Translations under genes and position numbers: made by a program | NCBI GenBank assembly: GCA_037576195.1 | Contig: CM075103.1 | Span: forward strand, 8,370,001-8,434,000 | Source of the DNA: Phytoseiulus persimilis | Lineage: Eukaryota; Arthropoda; Arachnida; Mesostigmata; Phytoseiidae | Length of the DNA stretch: 64,000 nt | Direction: 5' to 3' | Shown: piece after piece, positions 1-13,289 of the stretch | How positions within the stretch are numbered: position 1 is the stretch's first letter | Layout: each line of letters starts with the position of its first letter | The notes under the pieces: generated by a model | What the model was told of the DNA's origin: nothing | What the model saw: the letters and a program-made list of their open reading frames with translations, nothing else | The model's database searches: none

Positions 1-1601
1 GAGTGGCCGCGCAACGAGCGAGGTCTCGAAGTGTCAAGGGAGATACAAGATCGACCGTCGAGCCGTCAAGAGGCTTGGACGACTGCTTTTGCTTCGAGAA
101 GCACTTGATTCAAACGAATGAATGAAGAGCGGATGAACAAATGAAAAGTCTACGGAGACGACAAAGAAACGGGACATGAGCGCACCCGGCAATCCGGTCG
201 GGCAACAAGCCACCTAGAGACGCTGCTCCGTCCTGTCAAGGAAGACCACTTGGGAACCATCCAACGAACGGGAAGCAGAATAAATTGAAGCAACTACCAC
301 CGGGCGCATCAGCATCTAGCTCAGTTTACGTACAAACTAACGTTCCTCTCTTTTCTTCATCTTTCCCGCTTTCCGTTCTCGTCGTCGCCGTCGCGTTACT
401 CCCCGGCCCACTGCATGCATACATCGTGATCTGCACCCTGACCCCACGCGCTTGCGTCGCCGAGAACCCGATCGAGCTGCCGTGGATGGCGGGGCACAGA
501 TAACAACAACAATAATAATTACTATGCTGCAGCATACTGGAATAGTTGCTTCAACTAATTATCCGAATTCGTTGTATGCACCCTTCGCTCCGTTTGCTGC
601 GCGAGATGCTCCGTGCCAGCTAGCAAGGTGACTGGCTCACTGGATGGATGGATGGATGGCAGACAAGCGGGCGGGCGGGCATCACCGAACCAGTTCAAAC
701 AATAGCTCATAATAACGTGACATACCATCCTTCGGTCGTTGTTATTATCAGTGGTATTCCATTACTACGCTGTGCTACATTGATCGCGTCGTCAAGGTTC
801 TTTGTCATATCGCGGCGGATACGCTGGACTAACCGAGAGCGCGTTGTGTTTTTGTCTGATCTGGACACTTCCGTCCCTCGAATTGGGAACGCATCGCTTC
901 CCGGAATCGCACGGAATCTTCGACACTTTCCATGTTCTTTTCCTTTCATCAGTTCTCGTGACTGGAGGGCTTGACCCGCCGCTCAGACCTGTCTGCATTG
1001 TTGAGATGCACGCGACAGCTAAGTCAAACCAGAGCGGAGAGCACTCGCTACCGACTCATGGGCAACATTGACTTACCATCGGTCAGTGCGTGTTGGAATG
1101 ATAACCGCTTCCGTCCAACTCCCAAACGAATCCGAGTTTCCAGCTCCCCCGGAGGAGGGCTCACCTTGACCTTGTGTTGTCGCGGATCTATGAACAACCT
1201 CACTTGTGCGATCCTCCAATCCACCGGAATCATTGCTGTTTCGGCAACTTCAAGACTGAATCTCAACTGGTTAGGTATCGAACCTCCGAGAACCAGATCG
1301 AGGGTAGAGTCCATGGCGCCACGGTGCGGGCTCGCGGCAGGAGTCCCGACTCGAACTCTTTGGCTTCCCTCGTATGCGACCGCGAGTAGTACTCGTGAAG
1401 ACAATCTCCAAAACAAAACATCCGATTCAGAGATGAACGCGTTGGTGATGGTAGACTGAGAACGTGCTGGAAAAGCTGTCCAGAGCGCGCCTCCGAGTCG
1501 GACTCGAGGAGATTTCCGATACCCAGCAACAGGGCTCCGCTGATCGGTGATCGCAGCGCGGCCAATATCGATACTAAAGCTGTTCTCCCCTTCTTTCGCA
1601 G
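1..1601. other. Upstream flank or 5' intron of POMGNT1; no gene recognised
   Basis: No exon could be supported here. The first placed POMGNT1 exon opens at 1602 in mid-protein. The signal-anchor and early stem exons must therefore lie in this stretch unrecognised, or before base 1. The only structure seen is a short TGGA microsatellite at 641-659. A + frame at 285-503 has a hydrophobic run that could mimic a type II membrane anchor, but it has no ATG and no matching splice signals. Confidence 0.5.
641..659. repeat. (TGGA)n microsatellite
   Basis: There are almost five perfect tandem TGGA units, then the array breaks off. It lies in non-coding DNA upstream of the POMGNT1 exons. Confidence 0.85.
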
Positions 1602-4600
1602 ATTCTTGAGGATTCAGCCGAGAAAGGCGGAAGAGGAATCCATGTACTGGTTCTCAATCAGGCCACGGTGAGTGAGATACGTTCTCTATTTAGTGTTTTG
1701 ATATCGAGCCGCTGCCGCCTCCGCCACCACCGAACAACTGCCCGCCGTCCTCTGCGGGAGCGAACTGGAAGAGGGAACTTTCGTTCCCCCCGTCCGGGAG
1801 AACCCCCAGAAGGGAACGAACAACAACATCGACAGGTGGTAGCAGGTGTTACAGAAGAGATGAAGTTCTCGAGCCGCTGGATGGGAAGGAACGAGCGGCG
1901 GGAAGCGGAAGGAAACGAAAGAATTGTGGTGGGAACTGTTCTCTGGCTTTTCGGGTGGGACAGACACAAAAATCGTCGCTGAACGGCAAGAACAAAGGCT
2001 CGGGTGACACATTGTGATTGCCCTTCCGACTCGCAACAGCATCAGCACGGCATAATTTCTCGGACCACTTTGGAGTGACTTTTGCCCGTAGACTGCGCCA
2101 AAATCGTGTGGACTCGAGACCAACGGGAATCGCAACTCCGAGTGTCACGTGCCGTGCGAAACGATTTGATAATGGCCCCGCGTTGACCAAATCTGACGAA
2201 GGCGCTTTCCTCCCCGCGCTTTTCTGTTTCTACTTCCGCGAACGGGTCGTTTCGCGAATCGTTCGGGGAGGCGACAGCGGCGGCGGACGCTCGATTCTCT
2301 GCTGGAGCATGTTCGGAGTGGGGGATTTCGAGAGGGCTCTGAATGCAGGACGTCGAAATCGGCGGAATTCTCTAAACGACGGGAGTATTCTCATTTTTTA
2401 CAGGGAGCTGTGATGGCACAGCGTCTATTCGACACCTACTCGCATCACGAGGACGAGATGATGGCTTTCTTCTTGAATATGGTGTCAGACGGTCGCATCA
2501 TAATCTTCGCCATCAAAGACGAAGGCACTTTCCAAATGAAACAACCGGCCAGAGACCTTTTGAAGAAGCTCGGGAGCACGAAGGGCCAAAGCATCGCCTG
2601 GAGGGACATGTGGGCGATGGTCTGTCGCAAGGGCACCACCAGCGAACAGAAAAGCATCAACTACGGCGAGACGTATTCGAAAAGTCCCGAGTTCAACTCG
2701 TGGGGAGCCCCGGTCTACCTGAAAGCCGAGGTGCCTCTCGTACCGCTCGAGGACACTCAGTGCTCGAGATGGCCCGATTCTCAGGAGACGAGCCGGCGGA
2801 AGGCTTTCTGCAATCGGATCGAGGGCTACGGTTCCATCTGCTCGTGCGACTCGCCAGCACCGCTTACGTTCGCGCCGACGCCGTTGCCCGTTAATAATGT
2901 GTCCGACGTGCCTGTGGTGATCTTGGCATCGAACCGGCCCCACTACCTCTACCGGATGCTGCGGACGCTGCTCAACACGCCCGGCGTTAACCAATCGGCG
3001 GTCACGGTGTTCATCGACGGCTACTTCGAGGAGCCGCTGCAGGTGACCAAACTGCTTAATGTGCGCGGAGTCCAACACACGCCGATTGGTGTGCGGAACG
3101 CCCGCGTGTCACAGCACTACAAAGCCTCGTTGACAGCGACGTTCTCGATGTTCCCGAAGGCCGAGTACGCCATCGTTATCGAGGAGGATCTGGACGTGTC
3201 GCCGGATTTCTTCTCTTATTTCAGCCAAACCGTGCACCTCCTCCGGGAGGATGACAGCCTCTATTGCATATCTGCCTGGAACGATCACGGTTACGAGCAC
3301 TCAGCCCAGGATCCTGCGCTACTCTACCGGATCGATGGTATGCCCGGCCTGGGTTGGATCCTGAAGCGGTCCTTGTACAAAGATGAACTCGAGCTCAAAT
3401 GGCCCTCAGCCGACAAACCGTGGGATTGGGACATGTGGATTCGGCAGCCGCGAGTCCGCCGGGGGCGTGAATGCGTTATACCCGATATCTCGCGAACGTA
3501 TCATTTTGGATCGCAGGGCATCAACATGAACCCCTATTTCCAGGTGAGTGTCGAAGGGCCAGACTGCGGGGGCGGGGATAGGAGCTAAGTGATCATGGCC
3601 TCCATGGGGGAGGGGTGAGCACATGGGGGAAAGATGTTCCGGGGTCAGTGTGCGGAAGCCGAATCAAAGTGGTCGGCGGCGGAGAGGGAGCGAGGGATGG
3701 GCAATCTGAATGAGGCCGCGGTTTAGGGGGCCGAGGGGCAGCCCGGGGGGAAACGAGGGGACAGCGTCCACAGGTACGAGGAGGAACCATAGCCGTAACA
3801 GCGGGGGTCCGGTCCTATGTCAGGATCTAACTTGACATACCCTGACATCGAAGCCTACCATTACCAGTCATCAGTCACTCCCTCCCTCGGCGAGAGGTGA
3901 TTCCACCTTGAGTCATTGTGTCCCCTCAAGTTCACTCGGATCGTGAGCTGAATCGCTCAGCTTCCCCGCTCTTCCCCTCGTTCCTGACGTGGAGCTCGAG
4001 TCGTCGCCGTCTTTGTCGAGACGCTCGGGGTGTTTCTTTGTTCTGTTCCCTCAAGGGCCGAGCCCTTGGGGTGACCGGTCACCAAACAGCATTAAATGAG
4101 CATCAGCTAATAAAAACCTGTTTATGTTCCCCAACTCCGTTCCAAGGGAGGGAGTCATCAGAGAAAAATCTCGTCTTAACGGCGGGGCCAACTCCTGCGT
4201 CACGTGGTCTCTTCTGCAGAACACGCAGACCGACTGTTCTTGATTGTGGCGCAAAAAAAAAATCAGCGGCCTGTCGTGCCCTGCTGCAGTAAATCTACAC
4301 GGCTGCCATGCGCCACTGATTCGTTCGGGAACTTGTTTCACACCTCACGCTCCAACTTCGCCAATGGTTTCCATGCGGTTCAAGCAGATGCTGGAGGAGA
4401 TCCGAACTCTGTCTTTCATTTTCCGCTCCCGGTGGGTGAGCTTGGAAGACCTGTGGCGGCCGGAGGGGAGTTGTTCCCCATTTTGCGTCGTCGATGCTCT
4501 TGGCAAGCGCGTCGGGAGAGCCGTAATACAATAATGGCGCTCAGTCGGGAGAAAAGAGAACAAGAACACCGAAGAAGCAACCGAGGATTTGTCAGAAGTA

Positions 4601-7600
4601 ACTGGCACTCATTCAGATTGACGGCTGCCGTTTGGTATGACCGTCTGTGAATCTGTTCGTTGGTTCGTGTGTTGACCGGCCTCCCTCCCCGCCGGCCGAT
4701 GCGACGGAGCGGTTTTCAAAGCCGCGCTGAGTTTCTTTTTGCATGCGTCTGCGGGCGAGTTTTCTTTTCTGAAATTAGGCTGAGACATCAGTCGGCCGTC
4801 ATCTTCTTCTCTTCGTCGTCGTCGTCGGCGGCGCCACGAGCTCCTCTTGGAACCATGAGCCGCTTCCATACGAACATTAAGAACAATAGAAAGCCGAGAA
4901 ATCAGCGAACAACAAAAGTTTAGACCGCTCTCCGCTGCCGCCGCTCGGTTGTCGGTCTGGACAACGACGACGAGCGCATGGACGATCATCAAGAGTCACC
5001 ACGGATACCGGGCGGTGCAACGGCGTCAACGCCGCTGTTTTAGCGGCTTTTGACGATGAGGTGAATTTGTGGGGCTGTTCTTTGCTCGGTTCGTATTGTT
5101 CATTATATGGTCGTTTGGTCATTTGCTCTCTGGAGTGAAACGAGTGAAGCTTTGTCCGCGACCATCCCGTACGACGACCACCACGACGGGGTGGTCGAAA
5201 GCAACCACAACGATGTCCACGATGATGACGACGAGCAGCAGTGGCTGCATTCGCAGGGCTGATAGCCGTTAAAAGCGCCCGAACGGCGGAAGTGGCGGTG
5301 TGAGGGCGAGGAACGGACTCGAGAGCATATCTCGCGCTCTCCACACTCCATTCCATGGGGACAGGGGCGGCTGTCGCGAGGCCGACGCCTACATCAGCCT
5401 CATATTTGTATGTCGATCCATCTACGAATCGTCCGTCCGTCACTCTCTTCATCGGTTGGTCAGTTAGTCCGCCCGTCCGTCAGTCAGAGAGACAGACAGA
5501 CAGACCGCCGGCCGGTGGCTCGCGGAGTTGCAGTCGTGCGTTCCATTGACATTTATTTATTTATGACCAATAGGCCGAAAGCATTCAAGTGTCGGGATTC
5601 ATTACGTCGACTCGGCGGCTCTCGCAACAGATGTTCATCAACGGACACGGCCTCGACCGACCGAACAAACGACGGACTCCCGCAGTTCATTCGTTGATTC
5701 ATCAATTCGTTCACTGAACAGTCTCTCGATCCATCAATCTATCCATCCACCGCACCATCTATCCATTTGTTCTGCTATCGCCCGGCGAGTAGGGTTTATC
5801 AGCCGAATATTCGGAACGTTTCCGTGTGGAAGTTTCCGGTCCCTGAAGGCGTCCAGTGTGGGCTCGGTTGTTTCAAACGCTTGTGCAGCTCCTCTGAGGG
5901 GGAGAGGGGGAGTTAGGGGGCGTCTCTCAACCTCTTTACGGCAGGAGACCGTGCCCAGAACCAACCGGGCAGAGGGGACGGAGCGATCCGCTACAAATGA
6001 ACGCATCACTGTATATTTAACTCCTTGGACTGACATTTAAAAATGGTCTTCCACTCCGCAGGATATGTACTTCACGAAGCACGCTTTCAACAATCTGCCA
6101 GACGTGAAGTTGCGAGATGTCGACTCGCTGAAGAAAGATGCTTATGAATTAGAGCTCACGAGGCTCCTTTCGAAAGCGAAACCAGTGGATCATAGCAAGT
6201 CTCCTTGCGAGGCGGATATCGTGCCGAGAGCCTCGAGGACGTCGACCGCGACCACAGTTGTGGGGGGAACGCAGACCACAAACGGCATCAGCCCCAACAG
6301 CAACAATAACAACAACAATGATAGCAATTCTGATGTGAGTAACCGTTTATATTTCACCAGGCCGTCGAGTAATCCCATCTTGCTTCCCATCCAATTCAAT
6401 TTCGTATTTAGAGCGCCCGACCGCCCGCGAACGCGTGTGCCGGACGGCGGTTGAGATTTTTCGCTCCTCAAGATCTTCAATTCTAATTGCGGAGAAACGG
6501 ACGAGCGAGAATGAGAGATCGGACCGGAACAGGAAGGGACGGCTATGGAATTCGACTAGGTGTCCGAACGTTATCGAGACCGCTCGATGCACTGCTCATG
6601 CAGAACAAGCTGCGCGGATTCAGGAAAATCGAGCCCGTCGAAAAAGTCCAATCAGTCCAACATGGGCTCATCGCGCGCTGTGATTCCCGGCTCAAAGCAG
6701 AGTCGGTATCCGCGCGCCATGCTGAGGAATTCCGTATGTGTTTCTGTTCTTTCCCCCAAGAACTTTCATCCTTCGGGCTCACGTGGCGAGCAGCATGCGC
6801 GCGCGCGCGTGTGAGCGACGGGTTCCGCGGGGATCAGCGACGCCGCGCCGTGTTTTACGGCCGCGGGTCCATGAAGGAACACAGCTCGTGCGTCTTTGTC
6901 TTCTGATGCATTGTCCATTGGATCCCGTAGTCGATTGTAGCAGACAAGGTTATTCGTTGAACTGTTCAGACCGAGTACCTCCCTTATACTATCCGGAGCG
7001 TTCCTTGAATTTCTTCCTCTTCCACTTTATCCCTCCTCCATGTCGGTCCTTGGCACCGAACAACGACTACTTAGTTTCTAATTCTTCCGACTTTGTGCTT
7101 TTCCCGAAGTCTGGTGTCAACCCGCTTGCTGAGGTCGTCAAGCGCGCATTGATTCCCAAGAACAGAGTTTTGAGCTGTTCCGTCCGGGCTTTCGGGACAG
7201 TTCCGCAGTTGACAAGGAGTGCCGTTTCGGAATGTCGAAATGTCCTTCCCCAAATCACATTATGTCGACTGTGCGTCGAGAACCATGCAGCGCTCATTCA
7301 GAAGTCCGCCGGAACGGTTTTGAGAACCGTCTTTCGCTCCTGGCGATTCGTCGGAGCTCGCACTCGAGTCGGCTCGTAGAGCGCGAATTCGTTCAAAAAG
7401 AAAAATTTGATTTCGAGCAGACAGAAGAATCTAAGCCTGATCTACCCGGTGGGGCGAGCTGGCCAAAACCGTCTCCGGTACGAGTGGATCGCAGCTGATG
7501 GTTGGTCTGCCAGCGCCGTGTTCTACCGTCGGTGACGATGGTGACGTCGAAGTTCATACAGAAATTGGAGCTGTCGAACCAGCCGAGGAACGACGAGCTT

Positions 7601-10600
7601 TTGAAAGTACATCATTGAGTTGGGTCAACAATCTGAATATTTGGGCCACCCTCATTCATTCGAGCAATGACAGTAATTACGTGTCGATCCGCTGAGGACG
7701 TTTCTGCTCGGTGGCGTCCGCTCCTTGATTATAGACGGCCGTTCGTTATCCCGACGCAGCTCCCGATGGGCGCGCAGGAACCAGCGCTAGAATTCCGGTA
7801 CGATCCCGGTGGTGATCGTGTCATCCGCCCATCGAAATTGAATTTCGTCGTGGGAATTCTCGGCTTTCTTGCTCGAAACTGCCTCGATCTGTTCAATTAT
7901 CCGCCCGGGGGAGTTGTTAACGGTCCGTGGACAATTGTTCACCCTGGAGGAAGGATGCGGAGGAACCAGCTGTAGCCCTTCACATCCCCGACTATTTGAC
8001 AGGTGATTGACGCGGAAATTTCATTGGGCCAACTCGCTCATGTCGTCCGCCGTCACGGCGTCAAGGACCTCAGCCAAGCTCCTAAGTCCGATCGCTGGTG
8101 ATTTAAACTGCGGAAGTGTTCATCGTTGTCGACGTGTTTGCAGTACAAATTGAACGTGAACACAATGACGCTCTTCCTACTGATAACTTGAACAAACCGA
8201 GCCGCGACGAGCCAGCGGAACACGCAAAGCGAGCGATCCCGCGGACCGGACGTTTCGCCGGACCGTGGACGACGACTACTAGTAGACAAAGTCCAGTCGA
8301 ACGAAGTGCGAAAGATTGGCAGAAAATTGAGTGGTTTGTTTCTCTGCCGATACGTTTGTTTCAAGAGGAACGAGTTCTCTTTCCGGCAGAACCATCAGCC
8401 CATAAGCCGGCTGTTCAGTGAAGTATCATGGATAGTCCCGTTTCGCGGAACAATGGCGTACGATTCTGCAAGGTTCTGGACGATGAGGAAAGCGCGTTTT
8501 CGGATAAACGCCGCAGATATCACGGCGAAGCGTACTTGAAAAACTTCCCGACGACGATTCCGTCCCACCGCCCCATGCGAGCGACATCGGCTCGGATACG
8601 AGCCTGGTTACAATGTTGACTAGTTTGCCACGAAGCCGGGTGGCCCCGCATGGTCTGCGATGATTCGGACTTCCTCAAAGCGCGAGGAAAACAAACGAAA
8701 GTTCCCGGAATTCCCCGTGCTCGGTGTTAAGTTTTGAAGTCCCATGACGGAAGACGCATGGTGCGCCTGGATGGCGAACAGGAGCCGGATCTCTCCCAGA
8801 GCGGAATCAAGATCTTCCCCGTGGTGATGGTTTCCTACAGCGACCGGACGTTTGCAACGAGGCCGCGCTGATTCCAGCTCTCCCGATGCCACTCACTGAC
8901 CGTACAATACAGGAAAGATGAACCTCTCATGGAACACCTAACCACGGTCAACTGATTGCCCTGCGTAGGTGAAGCTACGGAGTCCGTTGCTCCGTTCATC
9001 TAGCCGCAACACAGAGCTTCGAAACCGATCATTGCTACATGTTCCATAACTGGTCTTCCTCCCCATACCTAGTGACACTTCGCTCGGGACAGGGGAGGTA
9101 CCAACTGGCCATGTCTTCCATTCCACCACATCTCGAAAATGGTTACTTCCCTCTGTTCTGCTCTATCGATGTGGGGTTAGGCCACTTGAAGTCAGACTTG
9201 AACTTGAGCCATTCTTCTATCATTATTTCAATTTATTATTATTCTTTTATTCTCGTTCTTATCTGAATCATCCGCCTGAGAGATAACTAAGATAAGCATG
9301 GAAAGCCCAACTTCCGAACCCGAAACGCTCGGGGACGGTGAAATCGTCACAGCAAACTTCGGAGCCGGAGTCGGAAACTTTATAATCGCGAGAGAGTTTT
9401 CGCAGAGCGCAAGGTTGATACGTTGAGCAAAGGATGAGAGCAGCGATATATGAGACCGTCTCGATGTAGAATCCTCATCTTGCGATGAAAACTTCCAACC
9501 GTGTAGTATCATCCAGCTCTGGGTTCCATAGCTGAGAAGTTGACGAGAACCGAAAACGAACCCTCCTTGGCTGGGACCGGCTGCGTGGACTAGTTCTTCA
9601 CATGGACTGTTCACGCTTAGGTCGGTGTACGAAGTCGCGTCCCGCTACCTGAGCTGCTGCGATTTTTCCCGGTCGTAGACTCTGTCGTTTTGCTGACGGG
9701 CTCTTTCGATGCCAGACTCGTCAGCTGCCATCGTCGTAGCTGGTGCGACTGCCAAACCTGCCGTTGCAAAGAGAGAATTCTTTGGGAGTCAACCGAAAGT
9801 CGTAAAACTGTAATGCGACTGCCATTCTGAATGTCGTTCCATTACGATTACACAAAATAAGGGCCGTTGTGCGGGGGGCGGTCGGTCGGCCGGGAGGGTC
9901 GTGAAGCTGCGGCGGCAGTGAATCGGCTGAAAAACTCGCGGAGTCAAACAAGCCAACCGACTTAGGTTATCCGTCGAGCGTGGGAGGTAGGTCTTTCTGT
10001 GTGAGGGATTCACAATCGGAGCACTCAGAACAACGCGATTCAAAACCAGGAGATCAAGATCACTCTCCGGGGTTGTAACCCGGCTTTCATCGCGCTGCTC
10101 TCATACGACGCCAAAATCGGTGACGAATTCCCGTCGCCGACGAAAGCGCTTTCAGAGCCCTGGCCAAGTATTTTTTTGTGACTCCCTTATCTGACAAATT
10201 GAATCCTTGGAGTCGCGGCCCTTACTACTCGCCCCTACTAAGTTTTCCGAAGCTAACTTTCCTGAGATTTCCCGGTATTATTTCGAGAAGCGACACCTCC
10301 ATGCACGACGCCGAATCTACCACCCAACCACGTCTGAATTTCGCTTCTTTCGTTGCAGGTATATGTGATGTATATAGGCCAGTCAACGTGGCTGGAAGTC
10401 GCAAAATGTCTGAGGGTTTGGGACCTCGATGGTCGGGGTTTCCATCGGGGTCTTTGGAGACTTTTCCTCAACGGACATCATCTACTCGTCGTTGAAGTGC
10501 CAAGTTCCCCCTACTCGTGAGTACAATCTGCCATTGCGCATAGTCTTTAGCTTTCTGCCTTTCCTCGGCTCCCGCGGCCGATCTCTTTTCCCCAACGCAA

Positions 10601-13064
10601 CCTACCCTCGAGCACTTCCACTGCTTTTTCAAAGTGGACCTAAGCGTTTTCTTGGGCCGGCGCACTATCGCCGTCTCGCTCGTCCGCTAGGGAAGAAGCG
10701 CACAGCCACATAGACAAAAATCCGTCCTCAGACTCAAGTGAGATTTTAAAAGCGAAGCCGAAACCTCCTTTGCTCGCTTTCTGGAGCTATTAAACAACGG
10801 ATCGGCGCGAGAGGGTCCTTGAAGCCTCAGAAAGGCCAGCACCGCTGCTGACGCTATTGACGCCTCGGCTGTTGTTGACGTTGTCGCTGCTGGGTTCGGG
10901 TGGACTCGTGAAGGAGATCGAGTCGTCCAATAGCTGGATAGAGATGTGGAGGCGCTAACAGGAGACCCACCGATCGACTTGCTCCTATCGAGCGTTTGTC
11001 GCGAACCCTGCGGGTTTGAGTCGAGCAACTCGAGCGCGCCCAACAACCAAGTCTGATGACGACGAGCTCACGACCGCGTTGACGACCACAAACTCAACGC
11101 GACGAACGCGGAGCTATCACTTTGATTAAGGAGAGCTCGAACAATAACGACCACCACCAAGTCATGAAGGCGCTGGCGGGAGCGTGGACGATCATTTCAT
11201 TAAACGTTGTTATGACGTGACACTGCCGCTGATCCCGCGGCGCGGGGATGGATCCTTACGTAAACTCCGATCCACCACGTGGGCTCGCTGTTTGCACGCG
11301 TTGAGTGTCCTCCTCCGTCTCGTCTCGGTTATTTTTTTATGCCCAGGCAGAAATTTTCGGGCCCATTAGCCAAGTTGGCCGGGTAATAATGCGAGCGATG
11401 TGGTCGTCGTCGGTCGTTCATTCCGACGGTTCCTCGGCGGCTCCGTCCGTTCGTTCGTTCATCCATCCTTCTTTGGGTGAAAATGTGTGAAATCGCCGCT
11501 TCCCTAAAACATCCAGGCTGATCCCCCGCCATCCGACTAGCCGGTCAAGTTGGTTTTCGCGGAGTTGGCCGGAGCTCCCGCCGCTGTTGAACTATCTATG
11601 AACGGTGTCATTGACGCGCCATTATTCTCGCCGCGTCTGTCGTCCGCCAAAGGTCAGTGGTACCGCGATCACGACCGTAACCAGAACCGTTATTGGACCA
11701 GGAGTGGGATCGGGCTGTTTGTTTTTTGTGAGCCGCGCGGTACGGCATTGTGATCGAAGCCACACGGTCCGAATCATCCTGGAGCGTCAACTCAACGGAG
11801 GGACGATCGGCCGTCTCACACTTAGATAAGCCTCATTGCACTTGCGCCCGCCGTGAGACGCGGCTTCAAAACGAGTCGATGCGACGGACGCGAAGTACAC
11901 AAGCGAACCACCGGCGAAGGAAGTGTAAATGAGTGTGGAATCCTGTCTGATAAGCCGCGCAGTCGGTGGGATGTTTGGAGGTCCCGCACAGAGCAAGTGC
12001 TAGTAGGCTGTAGTTGCCGCTGGAGAAAGTGTCTGTTCTCAGTTCCGGGGAACTTCCGTCACCTTGGAGAACTTGTTCAGTTCTGATTCCGATCGATCGG
12101 TGCGGCGTTTTCTTTCCAAACAGGGCTATCCTCTTCAATGGAGGCGTTTGTTAGCCTTCCTTGTGACTGTGCGGAAGGGAGGATAGGAAAGGAGGAATCG
12201 AACATTTTCTGCCCAACGGGGCAGAATGAAAACACGAGGGGAAAACTGGTCACAATGTTGACGCGGGTCGAGAAAGAATGAGAGGGCCAGTCTGAGACAG
12301 TTCGCAGCAGCTCACGATTCGACGGTAGAGATGGTCCGCCTGACAAAGTGTTGACTTGTCGTGAAGAGGAGACATGACCGAGTAATAGATAACACCAAGT
12401 TTCGACTGAGCAAGACACTTCACTCCAGGTTTGCGACTAGGCGTTGTGAAATTGGTCGGCGAGGCTCGCTGTCCGAAGTTCGGGGAACAATCGGAGTTAG
12501 AATTCGAGATGGGTCTGAGAATAACAGCCGACACTCGAACTCAATTCTGGGGAGATTCGCGGAAGCTCCAGAGAAGGAAAGACTGGAGTGTCTTATCTTT
12601 CTTTTTTGCTTTCCATTCCCTCCTCTCGTTTGTGTCGTCCGGCAAGGCAGAGCACGACGTGCGTGCCCTATCGCCGCCTGACTTCGTTAATCACAGGCAT
12701 TCATTGCACGTGCGCAGCCGTGTCTGCGAAGATTTTTTTTCACTGTTTCCCTCTGAAAAGTACTTCCACACGTCCTTTTCTCGTGCTCATTATAAGATCA
12801 ATGATTCCGTTTTTGCTGCAGGGCTGCTTCACGGGGAACAGAAACATTTGCGAAAGTTTTTGACGGAAACAAGAACCTTCTGTAGAACCTCGAGGAGTGA
12901 ATAGCAGTAGCGAATTTTTCACACTCTTCTTCTAGGCGTATGAATGGATAATCAACGTAAGAGTTTTATATTTAACTGTAGCGTTTCGTTGCAGGTCTTT
13001 CATGCCAGCTCGGGTGACTCCTATAACCCTACCGAAAGAGGTTTCGTCGTCCGGCAAAAGTTGA
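1602..13064 (+). CDS. POMGNT1: Protein O-linked-mannose beta-1,2-N-acetylglucosaminyltransferase 1, 3' exons (5' incomplete)
   Basis: This Golgi type II enzyme adds GlcNAc beta-1,2 to O-mannose on alpha-dystroglycan-type substrates. Exons are 1602-1667, 2404-3543, 6062-6334, 10359-10516 and 12995-13064. All have GT-AG junctions and fitting phases, giving 568 residues ending at TGA 13062. Exon 1602 carries the family stretch [13 protein letters not shown], and exon 2404 continues [16 protein letters not shown], the stem-domain beta-GlcNAc-binding fold. The catalytic domain has [13 protein letters not shown], the metal-binding EED at 3181-3189, DPALLYR, WDWDMW and [16 protein letters not shown]. 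The last exons give [16 protein letters not shown] and VTPIT, matching the conserved C terminus. An Asn/Ser/Thr-rich insert (about 6220-6334) sits between the catalytic body and the C-terminal part. Human POMGNT1 is 660 residues, so roughly 100 N-terminal residues (cytosolic tail, membrane anchor) are missing here. Identity is from recalled family motifs; I am sure of the family. Confidence 0.93.
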
Positions 13065-13261
13065 ATGTTGAATATTGTCGGCAGGATGAGAAATCGTTAA
13101 AGATACTTGACAAAAGATTAGACACAGATCGAAACGAGCGAGAAAATCGGGACTTTCCTCAAAGAAGAGAATTCGGGCGACAACGAACTTATACGACAGA
13201 AAAATCGCCGCCACATGTATTTAATGTATAGCTATTATAAATAGATGATCGGGGAAGTGAA

Positions 13262-13288
13262 AATAAAAGACTGGATAACTTGAATAAA
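13262..13288 (+). terminator. POMGNT1 polyadenylation signals
   Basis: Two AATAAA hexamers, at 13262-13267 and 13283-13288, lie about 200 bp after the POMGNT1 stop codon. They fit a short 3' UTR. Cleavage would fall near 13300. Confidence 0.6.
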
Positions 13289-13289
13289 A

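Noticed and set aside
285-503. Hydrophobic + frame that could be the membrane anchor of POMGNT1
   Set aside because: No ATG in the frame, no donor in a phase that leads to exon 1602, and the sequence does not resemble the family N terminus.
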